In this document: positions 33,651 to 41,949 of the stretch, in pieces
Position numbering within the stretch: the stretch's first letter is position 1
Layout of the letters: each line of letters starts with the position of its first letter
Program-made: the position numbers and the translations under genes
The notes under the pieces: generated by a model
What the model was told of the DNA's origin: nothing
What the model saw: the letters and a program-made list of their open reading frames with translations, nothing else
Databases searched by the model: none
Assembly: GCA_029564595.1 (NCBI GenBank)
Contig: JAKQPS010000019.1
Coordinates: 1-64,000 of the forward strand
Direction: 5' to 3'
Source of the DNA: a bacterium
GTDB taxonomy: Bacteria > UBP15 > UBA6099
Length of the DNA: 64,000 nt

Positions 33651-34565
33651 ATGATGAACAAAGCGCATCCTAAATATGATGAGAATTTCCTTGCTTTGAG
33701 ACCTGAGCCGACGGCGGGCGACGGACAGTATGAGTATTTCACCTGCAGGGACGGAGTTAAGCTTTTCGTGCAATACTGGCTGCCAGAAAAAGGGCCGGTG
33801 GAGAGAGTTCTGCTATGCATGCACGGCATGAGCGCCCACGGCTGGTATTACTCGCTCACCGCAGACGCGCTCGTTCCCCACGGTATCGCTGTTTACGTTC
33901 CGGACTACCGCAGTCACGGCCTTAGCGACGGCCATCCCGGTCACATGACGGACGGGATAATTCTCGTGGAGGACATCGCCGAGTTGTCCGAGCATATCAT
34001 GGCGAGGCATCCGGGCGCGCGGCTTTTTGTGCTAGGAGAAAGCCTCGGCGGGGCGGTAAATGTGAATTTCAACATCGATCACCCCGGCAAAGCCGCAGGT
34101 ATGATCCTGCTTGCGCCGGCCATAAAACCGGCTATGAAATTCTCTCTCCGCGATTTCATCAAAATCCCATTCTACCTTCTCGCTTTCCTTATAAGTCGTT
34201 CATGGAGGGTTGTGAAAGTGACTGGGGACGAACATCGCGGGATGCGAAATAAAGATAACATAGTGTACGACCAGAACGACCCGTTGCATTTGAAATATGT
34301 GAGCACGGCGTACATGATGGCGGTTAAGAAACTTTTAGACCGCGCGGCGAGAGTGGGAGCTGCGTCGATAAAAACTCCGGCGTTGATTTTTCAGGGCGGT
34401 ATGGACGTGGCAGTTTCGGCGGCAGCCACAAAGCAGTTTTTTGAAAATCTGGCATCCGAAGATAAAACATTCAAATTCTATCCTGAAGCTTTTCATTGCA
34501 TGCAGACCGATTCAGGTTGCGCGGACATGAGGGACATCATCAGAGACTGGCTGTTGGCGCGCTGA
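33651..34565 (+). CDS. Alpha/beta-hydrolase (monoacylglycerol-lipase-like)
   Basis: A 304-residue serine hydrolase with no signal peptide. Motifs are CMHGMSAHGWYY near residue 56 (oxyanion region), LGESLGGAVN near residue 128 (nucleophile Ser), GGMDVAVS near residue 250 (Asp) and FHCMQTD near residue 283 (His). This is the Hydrolase_4 lysophospholipase/monoacylglycerol-lipase group. A perfect TATAAT (33638..33643) ends seven bases before the ATG and there is no ribosome site, so the mRNA is likely leaderless. It is followed 22 bases on by the beta-propeller gene. Confidence 0.82.
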   Translation: MMNKAHPKYDENFLALRPEPTAGDGQYEYFTCRDGVKLFVQYWLPEKGPVERVLLCMHGMSAHGWYYSLTADALVPHGIAVYVPDYRSHGLSDGHPGHMTDGIILVEDIAELSEHIMARHPGARLFVLGESLGGAVNVNFNIDHPGKAAGMILLAPAIKPAMKFSLRDFIKIPFYLLAFLISRSWRVVKVTGDEHRGMRNKDNIVYDQNDPLHLKYVSTAYMMAVKKLLDRAARVGAASIKTPALIFQGGMDVAVSAAATKQFFENLASEDKTFKFYPEAFHCMQTDSGCADMRDIIRDWLLAR

Positions 34566-34587
34566 CCGACCGCTGAAAGAGGCATTT

Positions 34588-35490
34588 ATGAACATCGACA
34601 TGAAATGGACTCCGCATCCTTCTAATCCGTTGATTTCGCCCGTTTGGCCCGAATGGCTTGTGGGCGACCCTGTGGTCCTAACTCCGGAGGAATCCCCGGA
34701 CGGACGCTGGCACATGTTCCTGAATTCGGTGTTGTTCATATACCGCTATACGAGCGGCGACGGGATAAAGTGGCAGCGCGAACAGAGAGTGTGCCGGGGA
34801 ATGCGCGCGTGGCTTTTGCCCCGCGAGGACGATTTCATTCTTTATCATGAATCGTTCATAACGCCGTGGCGGTCGGATATCTCGGCGCGCGTGTCGAGAG
34901 ATCTGGAAAACTGGAGCGCTCCTAGAAAAGTCTTGTCCCCTTCCCTTCCGTGGGAAATGGGCGCGGCGCGAAACATGTCATGCCCATGCGTCGTGAAAGA
35001 CGGCTCAGTCTATAGGATGTACTACAGTTCTAATTCAGTTTTTCTAAAGGACTTAGGATTCGGCGAACCTAAATATATAGGCGTTGCGGAGGCGGACAAT
35101 CCGTTCGGGCCGTTCGTGAAAAGGCGCGAGCCTATATTGTCTCCCAATCCCGGCCACGCATTTCGTAACATGGGAGCAGGCGCGATTAAAGTTTATCGAG
35201 ATGATGAAAACGAAAGATGGATCGGCTTCAACAACGGCATTTTTACGGATGAAAAAAAGCGGTCCCGCTCGGCAATCATGCTGCTCACTTCTAAAGACGG
35301 GATATCATGGGAGGAACCCTTCGCAGCCCCCATTATCTCTCCCGACAAAGGCTGGAGAAAGGCGCTGGTTTACCAATTGTGTCTCGCTCCGCGACCGAAC
35401 GGGGAAATATGGGTTTATTACAACTCGCGAGACGGCTGGCGGTTCGGCTCAGAAAGAATCGGGCTGGAAATCGGCCGTCCGTTATCTTGA
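34588..35490 (+). CDS. Five-bladed beta-propeller glycosidase-like protein (GH43/GH130 type)
   Basis: A 300-residue protein with the repeating pattern of glycosyl hydrolase families 43/62/130-like propellers: HPSNPLISPVWP at the N-terminus, RDLENWSAPRKVLSP near residue 105, MSCPCVVKDGSVYRMYYS near residue 127, GVAEADNPFGPFVKR near residue 165, and LTSKDGISWEEP near residue 232. No signal peptide, so cytoplasmic. I cannot point to the catalytic acids with certainty, and the substrate is unknown. AAAGAGG precedes the ATG. It is probably co-transcribed with the hydrolase upstream. Confidence 0.7.
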   Translation: MNIDMKWTPHPSNPLISPVWPEWLVGDPVVLTPEESPDGRWHMFLNSVLFIYRYTSGDGIKWQREQRVCRGMRAWLLPREDDFILYHESFITPWRSDISARVSRDLENWSAPRKVLSPSLPWEMGAARNMSCPCVVKDGSVYRMYYSSNSVFLKDLGFGEPKYIGVAEADNPFGPFVKRREPILSPNPGHAFRNMGAGAIKVYRDDENERWIGFNNGIFTDEKKRSRSAIMLLTSKDGISWEEPFAAPIISPDKGWRKALVYQLCLAPRPNGEIWVYYNSRDGWRFGSERIGLEIGRPLS

Positions 35491-35581
35491 TATGTCTGGA
35501 AGAGTTTCATCCTGTAATCAATCGCTATTCAATTATTGACATGGAATTTAAAAACTCTATAATTAAAACGCCAATGAAAAA

Positions 35582-35668
35582 GCCGTCGTGGTGGAATTGG
35601 CAGACACGCTAGCTTGAGGTGCTAGTGCCTACAAAACGGGCGTGCCGGTTCAAGTCCGGCCGACGGCA
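35582..35668 (+). tRNA. tRNA-Leu (GAG)
   Basis: 87 bases, acceptor GCCGTCG/CGACGGC plus discriminator A. The anticodon loop is TTGAGGT with GAG in the centre on a CTAGC/GCTAG stem, and there is a class II variable arm. The T arm reads GCCGG-TTCAAGT-CCGGC. CCA is not encoded. It is followed at once by a terminator. Confidence 0.93.
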
Positions 35669-35669
35669 A

Positions 35670-35697
35670 AAAAGCTCCCCCTAAGGGAGCTTTTTTC
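35670..35697 (+). terminator. Terminator after tRNA-Leu
   Basis: AAAGCTCCC and GGGAGCTTT form a stem with a short CCTAA loop and a T run after it, directly behind the tRNA-Leu. Confidence 0.85.
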
Positions 35698-35766
35698 GTT
35701 AGACGACATGCTAAACTGCGATAAAAAACCGATTGGGTTCGCCCCTGTCATCAGTAAATTTCGGAT

Positions 35767-35794
35767 AAAAAAAACCGCCCTGTCGCGGGCGGTT
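35767..35794 (-). terminator. Orphan minus-strand terminator
   Basis: AACCGCCC and GGGCGGTT form an eight-base stem with a TGTCGC loop. On the minus strand the stem is followed by eight Ts. No minus-strand gene lies upstream of it within about 250 bases, so it may end an unrecognised small RNA. Confidence 0.5.
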
Positions 35795-35966
35795 CTCCAA
35801 GGGTGTTTATTTCTTGCTAACTCAACTCAATACATATATCGGCATAATCAGGCGATAACTTTAGCAATCTCGGCTTGTCATTGAAAAATAAGTCTTAATC
35901 ATCTGCATCAGGCGACTCAACACAGGTTAAGAGATCAGCGACTACCCGACAAAACAAGAGCCTTCG

Positions 35967-36018
35967 GGCGATGAGATGCATCGCCGGGATTGACTTGTCG
36001 CGCGCATACTGATAAATT
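35967..36018 (+). promoter_or_regulatory. Promoter and upstream palindrome of flavoprotein gene
   Basis: TTGACT (35990..35995), 17-base spacer, TAAATT (36013..36018). Just upstream is the inverted repeat GGCGATG-AGATG-CATCGCC (35967..35985), placed like a regulator site. The gene starts at 36051 after GGAGATAAA. Confidence 0.5.
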
Positions 36019-36050
36019 GCTGAAAGTTTTAGCAGTAACAAGGAGATAAA

Positions 36051-37379
36051 ATGAAAAAAACATACGATGTGGCGATAGCCGGGGCCGGAGTGGCAGGTTG
36101 CCTTATTGCGCGAAACATTGCTAAAGCCGGATATTCCGTTGCCGTCCTCGAAAAGTGCAAACGCGAAGCGATGGGCCATGACTGGTGGGACACTGTCGAA
36201 GCGCGCGTCTTCGAGGAAACCGAAGTTCCCCCGCCGCCGCCGGACGAGATAAAAGGCGCGTTCAACTTTCTTCTATACTCGCCTTTGTCCTGTGTGAACA
36301 TCAGCGCAAATATGCCGCCGACGCATCTCAACCTCGACCGCAAGAGCCTCGCGAAAAGAATGATCGACCTCGCCGAGGAAGCCGGAGCGGACCTCTTTTT
36401 CAACACAACCGTTCTCGGCCCACTGATGGAGGAAGAGATGGTCGCAGGCGTCAGATATTCGCGCGGTGAAGAACGCGGCGAGATTGCGGCAAAAATCTCT
36501 GTCGACGCTTCGGGCATGGACGGGATTTTACGATCAGCGGTTCCTGAGAAGTTCGGTTTTGCAAATAAACTGAGGAAGGACGAAACGATCCTTGCGTATC
36601 GCGAGATTAGGGAAGACCTCACGAACGGCAAAGGAAAGTCCATTCTCGTGCTCGGCAAATACGACGGCGTGCAATGGGTGAGCCGCGACACTCCCGGCCT
36701 TGTGGACATCAACGTGTGCATCCTTGCTTCGTATCCCGGCGGAGATCCTCGCAAGATACTTAATGAGATAATCGAACAGGAAGGCGGAATCGGGGACAAA
36801 GTGGTGCGCGGCGGCAAGGGGGGACGCATCCCGCTGAGGAATTCTTTCGACTCGTTTGTCGCTCCCGGACTCGTAATAGTCGGCGACGCCGCCAGCATGC
36901 CGAACCCCCTTAACGGCTCCGGGATATCATCTTCCATGCGCGCGGCCAAATTCGCATCAGCCGCCATGACAACCGCCTTGAAAGCGGGCAAAAACGACGT
37001 CGCGTCTCTATGGCAATATAACGTCGATTACAAGTTGAATCAGGACTGCAAATACATCAATCTCTATGTTTTACAGAAATACATTTTCGCCGAAGAAAGG
37101 ATATATTTGGACAAAATAATGAAGAGCGGCGCGTTTGAGATCGACTGGGACATGGAGAACAAGCTAGCGCCGAAGGACAACCTGAAAAAACTTCCGGGAT
37201 TCCTTAAACTCATCCGCTATCCGCGTTTTTTTCTCCGGCTCCTGAAGACGCTTTACCTGTCTGACGCAGCCGGCCGCCACGTGAAAAAATATCCCAAACA
37301 GTTCGATGCGGATGAATTCGAAAAATGGCGCGCAGGCCTCGAATCCATATTGAGGAAAATTCCGTTCAATCAGAAATAG
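36051..37379 (+). CDS. Geranylgeranyl-reductase-family FAD oxidoreductase
   Basis: A 442-residue flavoprotein. The N-terminal FAD Rossmann motif is VAIAGAGVAGCLIARNIAKA with VAVLEK at the end of the second strand. The third FAD motif is VIVGDAASMPNPLNGSGI near residue 277. The overall plan matches geranylgeranyl reductase/digeranylgeranylglycerophospholipid reductase-like enzymes, which reduce isoprenoid double bonds or act as halogenase/epoxidase relatives. There is no transmembrane segment. GGAG is six bases before the ATG. The substrate is unknown; quinone or isoprenoid reduction is only a family-based guess. Confidence 0.78.
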   Translation: MKKTYDVAIAGAGVAGCLIARNIAKAGYSVAVLEKCKREAMGHDWWDTVEARVFEETEVPPPPPDEIKGAFNFLLYSPLSCVNISANMPPTHLNLDRKSLAKRMIDLAEEAGADLFFNTTVLGPLMEEEMVAGVRYSRGEERGEIAAKISVDASGMDGILRSAVPEKFGFANKLRKDETILAYREIREDLTNGKGKSILVLGKYDGVQWVSRDTPGLVDINVCILASYPGGDPRKILNEIIEQEGGIGDKVVRGGKGGRIPLRNSFDSFVAPGLVIVGDAASMPNPLNGSGISSSMRAAKFASAAMTTALKAGKNDVASLWQYNVDYKLNQDCKYINLYVLQKYIFAEERIYLDKIMKSGAFEIDWDMENKLAPKDNLKKLPGFLKLIRYPRFFLRLLKTLYLSDAAGRHVKKYPKQFDADEFEKWRAGLESILRKIPFNQK

Positions 37380-37531
37380 CTTGTTCGGTATCCCTTGAAA
37401 GTAACTGCATGAAGCGATGAAAAGCTCGCAAAGATAACAAGTTCGATATATAATTTTTGTCAAAAGCAGTTATGAAGTGTAATTTTGAGCCGATGAAAAT
37501 CATTGCAATGAAAAATGCAAGGAGATGAATT

Positions 37532-38701
37532 ATGAAAAAGAGAATTGCGAACGCGATGGCGATTATGGCCGCCTTGTCGGTTCTGTGCCTCGGTCAAGCT
37601 CCCAAAGCGGCAGACGCGCTTAAAGAAAAGACTATAAAAACTCTGGACAGCGTGAATTTCGATGGGGCAACAATCAGTTATTCATACACTGTGGAAAGCA
37701 AATGCCCGGCGAACTCCCATAGCAGCTTTGTCGAGCTTTCGCCCATCACAAAAGACAAATATGTGACAGGATTCAAGATTGAAGTGATTGACGCCGCGTA
37801 CGAGGGAAAATGCTCGGCGGCGGTCGGCCCTGTGTACGTTTCCGGAAAAGAGAATCTGGCGATTATTATCGAGAGGGAATCGAACAAACAAAAAGGAAAA
37901 GGTCTTAAGATCGCCCCCGAATATACTATACAGCTTCTTCCTGTGAAACCGTCAAAGGATGGAGCGGCAAAAGCGCCGGCAAGCGTTTCTGCTCCCGTCG
38001 CGGCTGTACAGCCTAAACCGGCCATCCCTGAAAAGGTGATGGTCAACGTCGTGGAATATACAGCGGGGTGGAGATGCGAACTGTGGAAGAGAGACGGAGC
38101 GCGCAAAGACGGCTTCGTCGGCACGGGTTCGACATTGGATGAGGCAAGGAACAACGCCGCCACAAGTTGTATGTCAACGAACAACCCCTATTGCCATGAT
38201 TATTCAAAGAATCCGGCCCACACTACCTGCGACGTTCAGATAAATGAGAAAACAAAGCTTGTTGAATACGACTCCGACAAACTGCCCGCCGGCGCCGCGA
38301 TATCTTCTTGGAGTTGCAATCTTATGAAAAACGACGGCTCCTCGCGCGACGGTTTCATAGGCGAAGGAACAACAGAGCAAGAAGCGCGTACCCGAGCCGC
38401 CGGTCTGTGCAAGTCCACAAACAATCCGCTTTGCGATCAGTATTCTCAGAACGACAACCACACCAGTTGCGCCCCCGCATATCTCTATTCTGGACCGAAA
38501 CCCGCGACTCAATGGACATGCACCCTTTGGAAACGGGACGGCGCTCGCAACGACGGTTTCACCGGCACAGGCTCAACTGAAAAAGAAGCAAGGAACAACA
38601 CAGTTCCCGGTTGCCAGCGCACGAATCATCCCAAGTGTTATGACTTTTCGGTCGACCCGGCTCATACCGCATGTTCTGTAGACCTTGTCTACCCGCGTTG
38701 A
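37532..38701 (+). CDS. Secreted protein with three Cys-rich W-C-x-L repeats
   Basis: A 389-residue exported protein (signal peptide about residues 1-28; AIMAALSVLCLGQAPKAADA). Residues 30-140 form one domain of unknown type. A Pro/Ala/Lys linker follows, then three copies of a roughly 55-residue module at about 180-234, 260-314 and 328-382. Each copy has a W-x-C-x-L start, an R/KDGF-x-G-x-G/T turn, an EAR helix, C-x-x-TN-x-P-x-C, and a T/S-x-C end, giving four Cys per copy that could make two disulfides. I do not recognise the family; the module recalls small Cys-stabilised DUF4189-like domains. AAGGAG precedes the ATG. Confidence 0.6.
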   Translation: MKKRIANAMAIMAALSVLCLGQAPKAADALKEKTIKTLDSVNFDGATISYSYTVESKCPANSHSSFVELSPITKDKYVTGFKIEVIDAAYEGKCSAAVGPVYVSGKENLAIIIERESNKQKGKGLKIAPEYTIQLLPVKPSKDGAAKAPASVSAPVAAVQPKPAIPEKVMVNVVEYTAGWRCELWKRDGARKDGFVGTGSTLDEARNNAATSCMSTNNPYCHDYSKNPAHTTCDVQINEKTKLVEYDSDKLPAGAAISSWSCNLMKNDGSSRDGFIGEGTTEQEARTRAAGLCKSTNNPLCDQYSQNDNHTSCAPAYLYSGPKPATQWTCTLWKRDGARNDGFTGTGSTEKEARNNTVPGCQRTNHPKCYDFSVDPAHTACSVDLVYPR

Positions 38702-38929
38702 TACCTAGCTAAGGTTAATTAAAAAACACAAAGAAGTTATTCTCTTTTACGGCCAGTCGCGCATCTGCAGGCTGTTGGATAATTAGACCTCGAAAAACCT
38801 TTCAACCCGGTTTCTTCTATGGAGCCGACAGAATAGGATTTATACGAAGTATTACCCGAATCCTTCATTAGGATTCTATAGCGATTGTTCAGAGCAGGTG
38901 AAACGCAGAACGCAATACGCATTTTTGAA

Positions 38930-38995
38930 GTAGGGGCGGGGTTGCCCCGCCCCGAATTGTCGCAGTCATTGTGGGCGCGGAAACCGCGCCCCTAC
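38930..38995. repeat. Palindromic repeat, inverted copy of the 7748 unit
   Basis: 66 bases starting GTAGGGGCGGGGTTGCCCC and ending GCGGAAACCGCGCCCCTAC. Its reverse complement matches the unit at 7748..7811 nearly base for base at both hairpins and shares ACAATT between them. So the same element is present 31 kb away in the opposite orientation. Confidence 0.8.
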
Positions 38996-39338
38996 AGAAA
39001 AACAAGGATGGCAACCGAAACTCGTTCCCGATTACCACTGAAACTCAGTTAGTCCAGCCAGCAAATTTGTTTATTTGTTTTAAGGAATATTTAGCGCACG
39101 AAGCGTAATTTTGGAGTGCGTTTTTCACTGGCTGAGTATTCGTGTAATCAGGAACTCGTTTGAGGGTGAGTAGCATTACTCCGCTATGAAAATCGCCCCG
39201 GTTCATCGGCTCTATCGGCGAATCTGGAATTAAATGGTTGTACCCATAGCTCCGGGCGGCGACCGCAACTCTTCGTGGGTGTGCAACGGGTAAAACCGAT
39301 TAAGAATTGGCATATTGCTCTAATAGGCGGCGACAAAG

Positions 39339-39367
39339 AAAAAAGCGGGCCTTGCGGCCCGCTTTTT
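39339..39367. terminator. Terminator after motAB (bidirectional)
   Basis: AAAAAGCGGGCC and GGCCCGCTTTTT form a perfect twelve-base stem with a TTGC loop. On the minus strand it lies 25 bases after the motB stop. It reads as a terminator in both directions. Confidence 0.8.
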
Positions 39368-39391
39368 ATTGTCTTAACGGTTAGTCTATTA

Positions 39392-40189
39392 TTATTCGAA
39401 ATCGCCGCCGAAAATCTCCCGCGCTTTCAATGCTGTGGATTCTCCTCCGGGAGTCTTGTCGGTGGGCTTCAACACAATCTCAATGCGCCTGTTCTTCTCG
39501 CGGCCCTGCTGAGTCTCATTTGAGAAAGCGGGCCTTTTATCAGCGTATCCTGCGGCCTGCAATAAAGCCGGGTCTATCCCATGTTTTTCTATGAGATACC
39601 TGACCACCGAAGACGCGCGGCCTGAAGACAGCTCCCAGTTCGAAGGATATACCGCAGTGCTTATCGGCATAGGATCGGTGTGCCCTTCGACAACGACCGC
39701 CAAGTGATTGTCTTTAATAAACTGCGCTATTTTGTCAAGAGAAGGCCTGAACTGCTCTTTTACAGAGGCGGAACCTGAATCGAAGAGAGCTTGGCTGCCG
39801 ACGGTAACCCGCACCTCTTTGCCCTGTTTCAATACGTCCAGATAGCCTTTGCCCATATCCTGCATTTTTTCAACTTCTTTGCGAAGCCTTTTTTCAAGGT
39901 CTTCCAACTGTTTTTCGGGGCCGAAGAAATCTTTCGTGCCTCTTTCCTTCGGGACAAGAAGAACTTCGTCCGGCCGCAGAACCGATATCGAGCTTGGAAA
40001 AACGCCGAGCGACTGCCTGAAGGACGAGATGGCGTTCCGTATTCTAGCTTCGGTGTCGTATTTGCCTGCGTTGAAAAGGAATATGAAGAAGCACATCATG
40101 AGCGTTGTCATGTCGCCATATGTCAACATGTACGCCGGCGTGCCCCGAGGTGGCTCTTCGGGCTTCTTTCCAGTGCGAACTTTTCCCAT
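39392..40189 (-). CDS. motB: MotB flagellar motor stator protein
   Basis: A 265-residue MotB. One N-terminal transmembrane helix contains the proton/sodium-binding Asp (AYMLTYGDMTTLMMCFFIFL, Asp about residue 26). A plug/linker and a C-terminal OmpA-like peptidoglycan-binding domain follow (ALFDSGSASVKEQF; VVVEGHTDPMPIS; SGRASSVVRYL; KNRRIEIVL). It pairs with MotA to form the stator anchored in peptidoglycan. The motA stop is three bases upstream. A strong terminator ends the operon. Confidence 0.92.
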   Translation of the reverse strand: MGKVRTGKKPEEPPRGTPAYMLTYGDMTTLMMCFFIFLFNAGKYDTEARIRNAISSFRQSLGVFPSSISVLRPDEVLLVPKERGTKDFFGPEKQLEDLEKRLRKEVEKMQDMGKGYLDVLKQGKEVRVTVGSQALFDSGSASVKEQFRPSLDKIAQFIKDNHLAVVVEGHTDPMPISTAVYPSNWELSSGRASSVVRYLIEKHGIDPALLQAAGYADKRPAFSNETQQGREKNRRIEIVLKPTDKTPGGESTALKAREIFGGDFE

Positions 40190-40192
40190 CGC

Positions 40193-41008
40193 TTAAGCCG
40201 CCCTTCTTTCTCCCGCAGCCTCTGCCGCTTCAAGCTCTCGGCGCAGCTTCGGAGCCAAGAAGCTCATCAGTTTCTGTCGCACTATTCGCGGGTTATTGCC
40301 TTCCTGAATGCAGATAATGCCCTGAATCATAACCTGTTTCAGAGTCATCTCCTCTAAGCTTCTAACTTTGAGTTTTCCTGATATCGGCAGACAGATGAAG
40401 TTTGCGAATACCGAGCCGTATAGAGTGGTGACGAGCGCGACGGCCATCATGGGGCCGATGAGAGCTACGTCGCCGCCTAATTTGTCGAGCATGGCTATAA
40501 GTCCTATGAGCGTCCCGATCATTCCGAACGCAGGAGCGTAGTATGACATAGCCTCGTACAGCCCGACGCCAACTTTGTGTCTTTCTTCGAGATATTCAAG
40601 CTCGATTTCCATGATTTCGCGGACAAGTTCGGGATCCGTGCCGTCGATAACAAGCTGGATGCCTTTTTTGAGGAAATCGTTTTCCTGCATCTCCACATCG
40701 GACTCAAGAGAGAGAAGACCTTCGCGTCTCGCTTTTTCGGCAAGGCTGACAAGAATCTCTATCGCCTGCGTCGGGGTCTCGCTTGTTGTCGTGAAAATGT
40801 TTTTTGTTATAGGGATGATGCTCAAAACCTGAGGAAGCGGATAGTGGATCAGCGTCGATGCCACAGTCCCTCCGAGGGTAATGAAAATGGAGGGCCCGTT
40901 GATAAACAGCCGGAACAACGCTTCAGGGCTGTAGTTGACCGTCATAAACGCGCCGAATCCAATACAGAACATACCGAATAGCACTCCGGCCAGCGACGCA
41001 ATATCCAT
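40193..41008 (-). CDS. motA: MotA flagellar motor stator protein
   Basis: A 271-residue MotA with four transmembrane helices: residues about 1-25 and 35-55, then 150-175 and 185-210. The conserved cytoplasmic loop contains EKARREGLLSLE near residue 90, including the charged residues that touch FliG. PAFGMIGTLIGLIAML near residue 160 is the typical third-helix Pro-containing block. GGAGG precedes the ATG. With MotB it converts an ion gradient into flagellar torque. Confidence 0.92.
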   Translation of the reverse strand: MDIASLAGVLFGMFCIGFGAFMTVNYSPEALFRLFINGPSIFITLGGTVASTLIHYPLPQVLSIIPITKNIFTTTSETPTQAIEILVSLAEKARREGLLSLESDVEMQENDFLKKGIQLVIDGTDPELVREIMEIELEYLEERHKVGVGLYEAMSYYAPAFGMIGTLIGLIAMLDKLGGDVALIGPMMAVALVTTLYGSVFANFICLPISGKLKVRSLEEMTLKQVMIQGIICIQEGNNPRIVRQKLMSFLAPKLRRELEAAEAAGERRAA

Positions 41009-41095
41009 CTATATTTCCTCCAACGCTTTCGATTGTTTTATCATACGACCCGAAATTGTATCAAGTGATTCTTTTTTTTGCAACCCGCAATAATT

Positions 41096-41650
41096 CTATT
41101 CGGGCATCTCTCGCTGCTCGGACACTATTTCTCCCTGCATTTCAAGATATCGCGAGGTTTTAGGCTTGATTTCAAGCGCTTTCTCTATGCTCATCTCCGC
41201 CATCAGATACTGTTCTCTCGCTCCGGGGAAATCCATGAGCTCCTTCTTCTGCCGTGCCAAGCTCTGATGAATCGCCGCCTTGTTCGCGAAAGCTTCGTGA
41301 AACTGCGGGTCAAGTTCCACCGCTTTGTCGAGATGCTCAAGCGCTTTTTCCACTTTGCCTGTTTTTGCGTAGCTTACCCCAAGCTTGCCGTGAGCTATGG
41401 CGTTGTCAGGCCGCATCTCCACCAGTTCTTCAAACATGGGTGTGGCCGTCGCGAATTCGCTCGCAAAATAATACAGATCAGCCTGCTCCATTTTGTGATT
41501 AAACTCAAAGGATTTCGGCTTTAAAAAGTAATTTAATGGTCCTCCCTTGTGCAGAAAAAACACCCACACAAGTAAAAGAGCCACCACAAGAACCACCACA
41601 GATGACAACGTCGTCATTACAACGCTTCTGACTTTGCCTCTTTTTTTCAT
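41096..41650 (-). CDS. Membrane-anchored TPR protein
   Basis: A 184-residue protein with one N-terminal helix (VVMTTLSSVVVLVVALLLVWVFFL) and three or so TPR units (ADLYYFASEFATATPMFEEL; NAIAHGKLGVSYAKTGKVEK; HFNKA-like FHEAFANKAAIHQSL). Such repeats bind other proteins. The TPRs are probably outside the cytoplasm. It follows motAB's upstream side on the same strand, but about 90 bases away, and need not be motor-related. Ribosome site weak. Confidence 0.65.
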   Translation of the reverse strand: MKKRGKVRSVVMTTLSSVVVLVVALLLVWVFFLHKGGPLNYFLKPKSFEFNHKMEQADLYYFASEFATATPMFEELVEMRPDNAIAHGKLGVSYAKTGKVEKALEHLDKAVELDPQFHEAFANKAAIHQSLARQKKELMDFPGAREQYLMAEMSIEKALEIKPKTSRYLEMQGEIVSEQREMPE

Positions 41651-41949
41651 ATCGGTTCTCGACTACAGCCTTCCCTTGTTTTCCTTCGATATGCTTTATT
41701 GATTGGTCATTTTAGAATAAAGATAATAATATTGCAACATACAATATTTATTTTCCTCTGTTGTGACATTCCTCACTCGCGGCAAAAAAACAGGTTCAGC
41801 CAAAAATCCATGTCAAATTCTATGTCGAAGAGCGAAAATCCATATCACTCATAAATCAAAACCTACATGATTTTGCCTATTTGGCTGATAGACACTCTAA
41901 AAAGCACTGATAATTCTTTGGTTGCCACATAATACTATATAGATATTGT
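41651..41949. other. AT-rich intergenic region
   Basis: About 300 bases of AT-rich sequence between two minus-strand genes. I see promoters only as loose AT-rich boxes and no gene, RNA fold or repeat that I can support. Confidence 0.5.

Larger units (their letters stand above)
35698..36050. other. Intergenic region between tRNA-Leu and flavoprotein gene
   Basis: About 350 bases without a convincing gene. It holds the orphan minus-strand terminator at 35767..35794 and the promoter and palindrome at 35967..36018. I see no tRNA, riboswitch or 6S-like fold that I can defend. Confidence 0.5.
38702..39391. other. Non-coding interval with double-hairpin repeat
   Basis: About 690 bases without a convincing gene. 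It contains the repeat at 38930..38995 and the convergent terminator at 39339..39367. Short ORFs lack ribosome sites and resemble nothing known to me. Confidence 0.55.
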
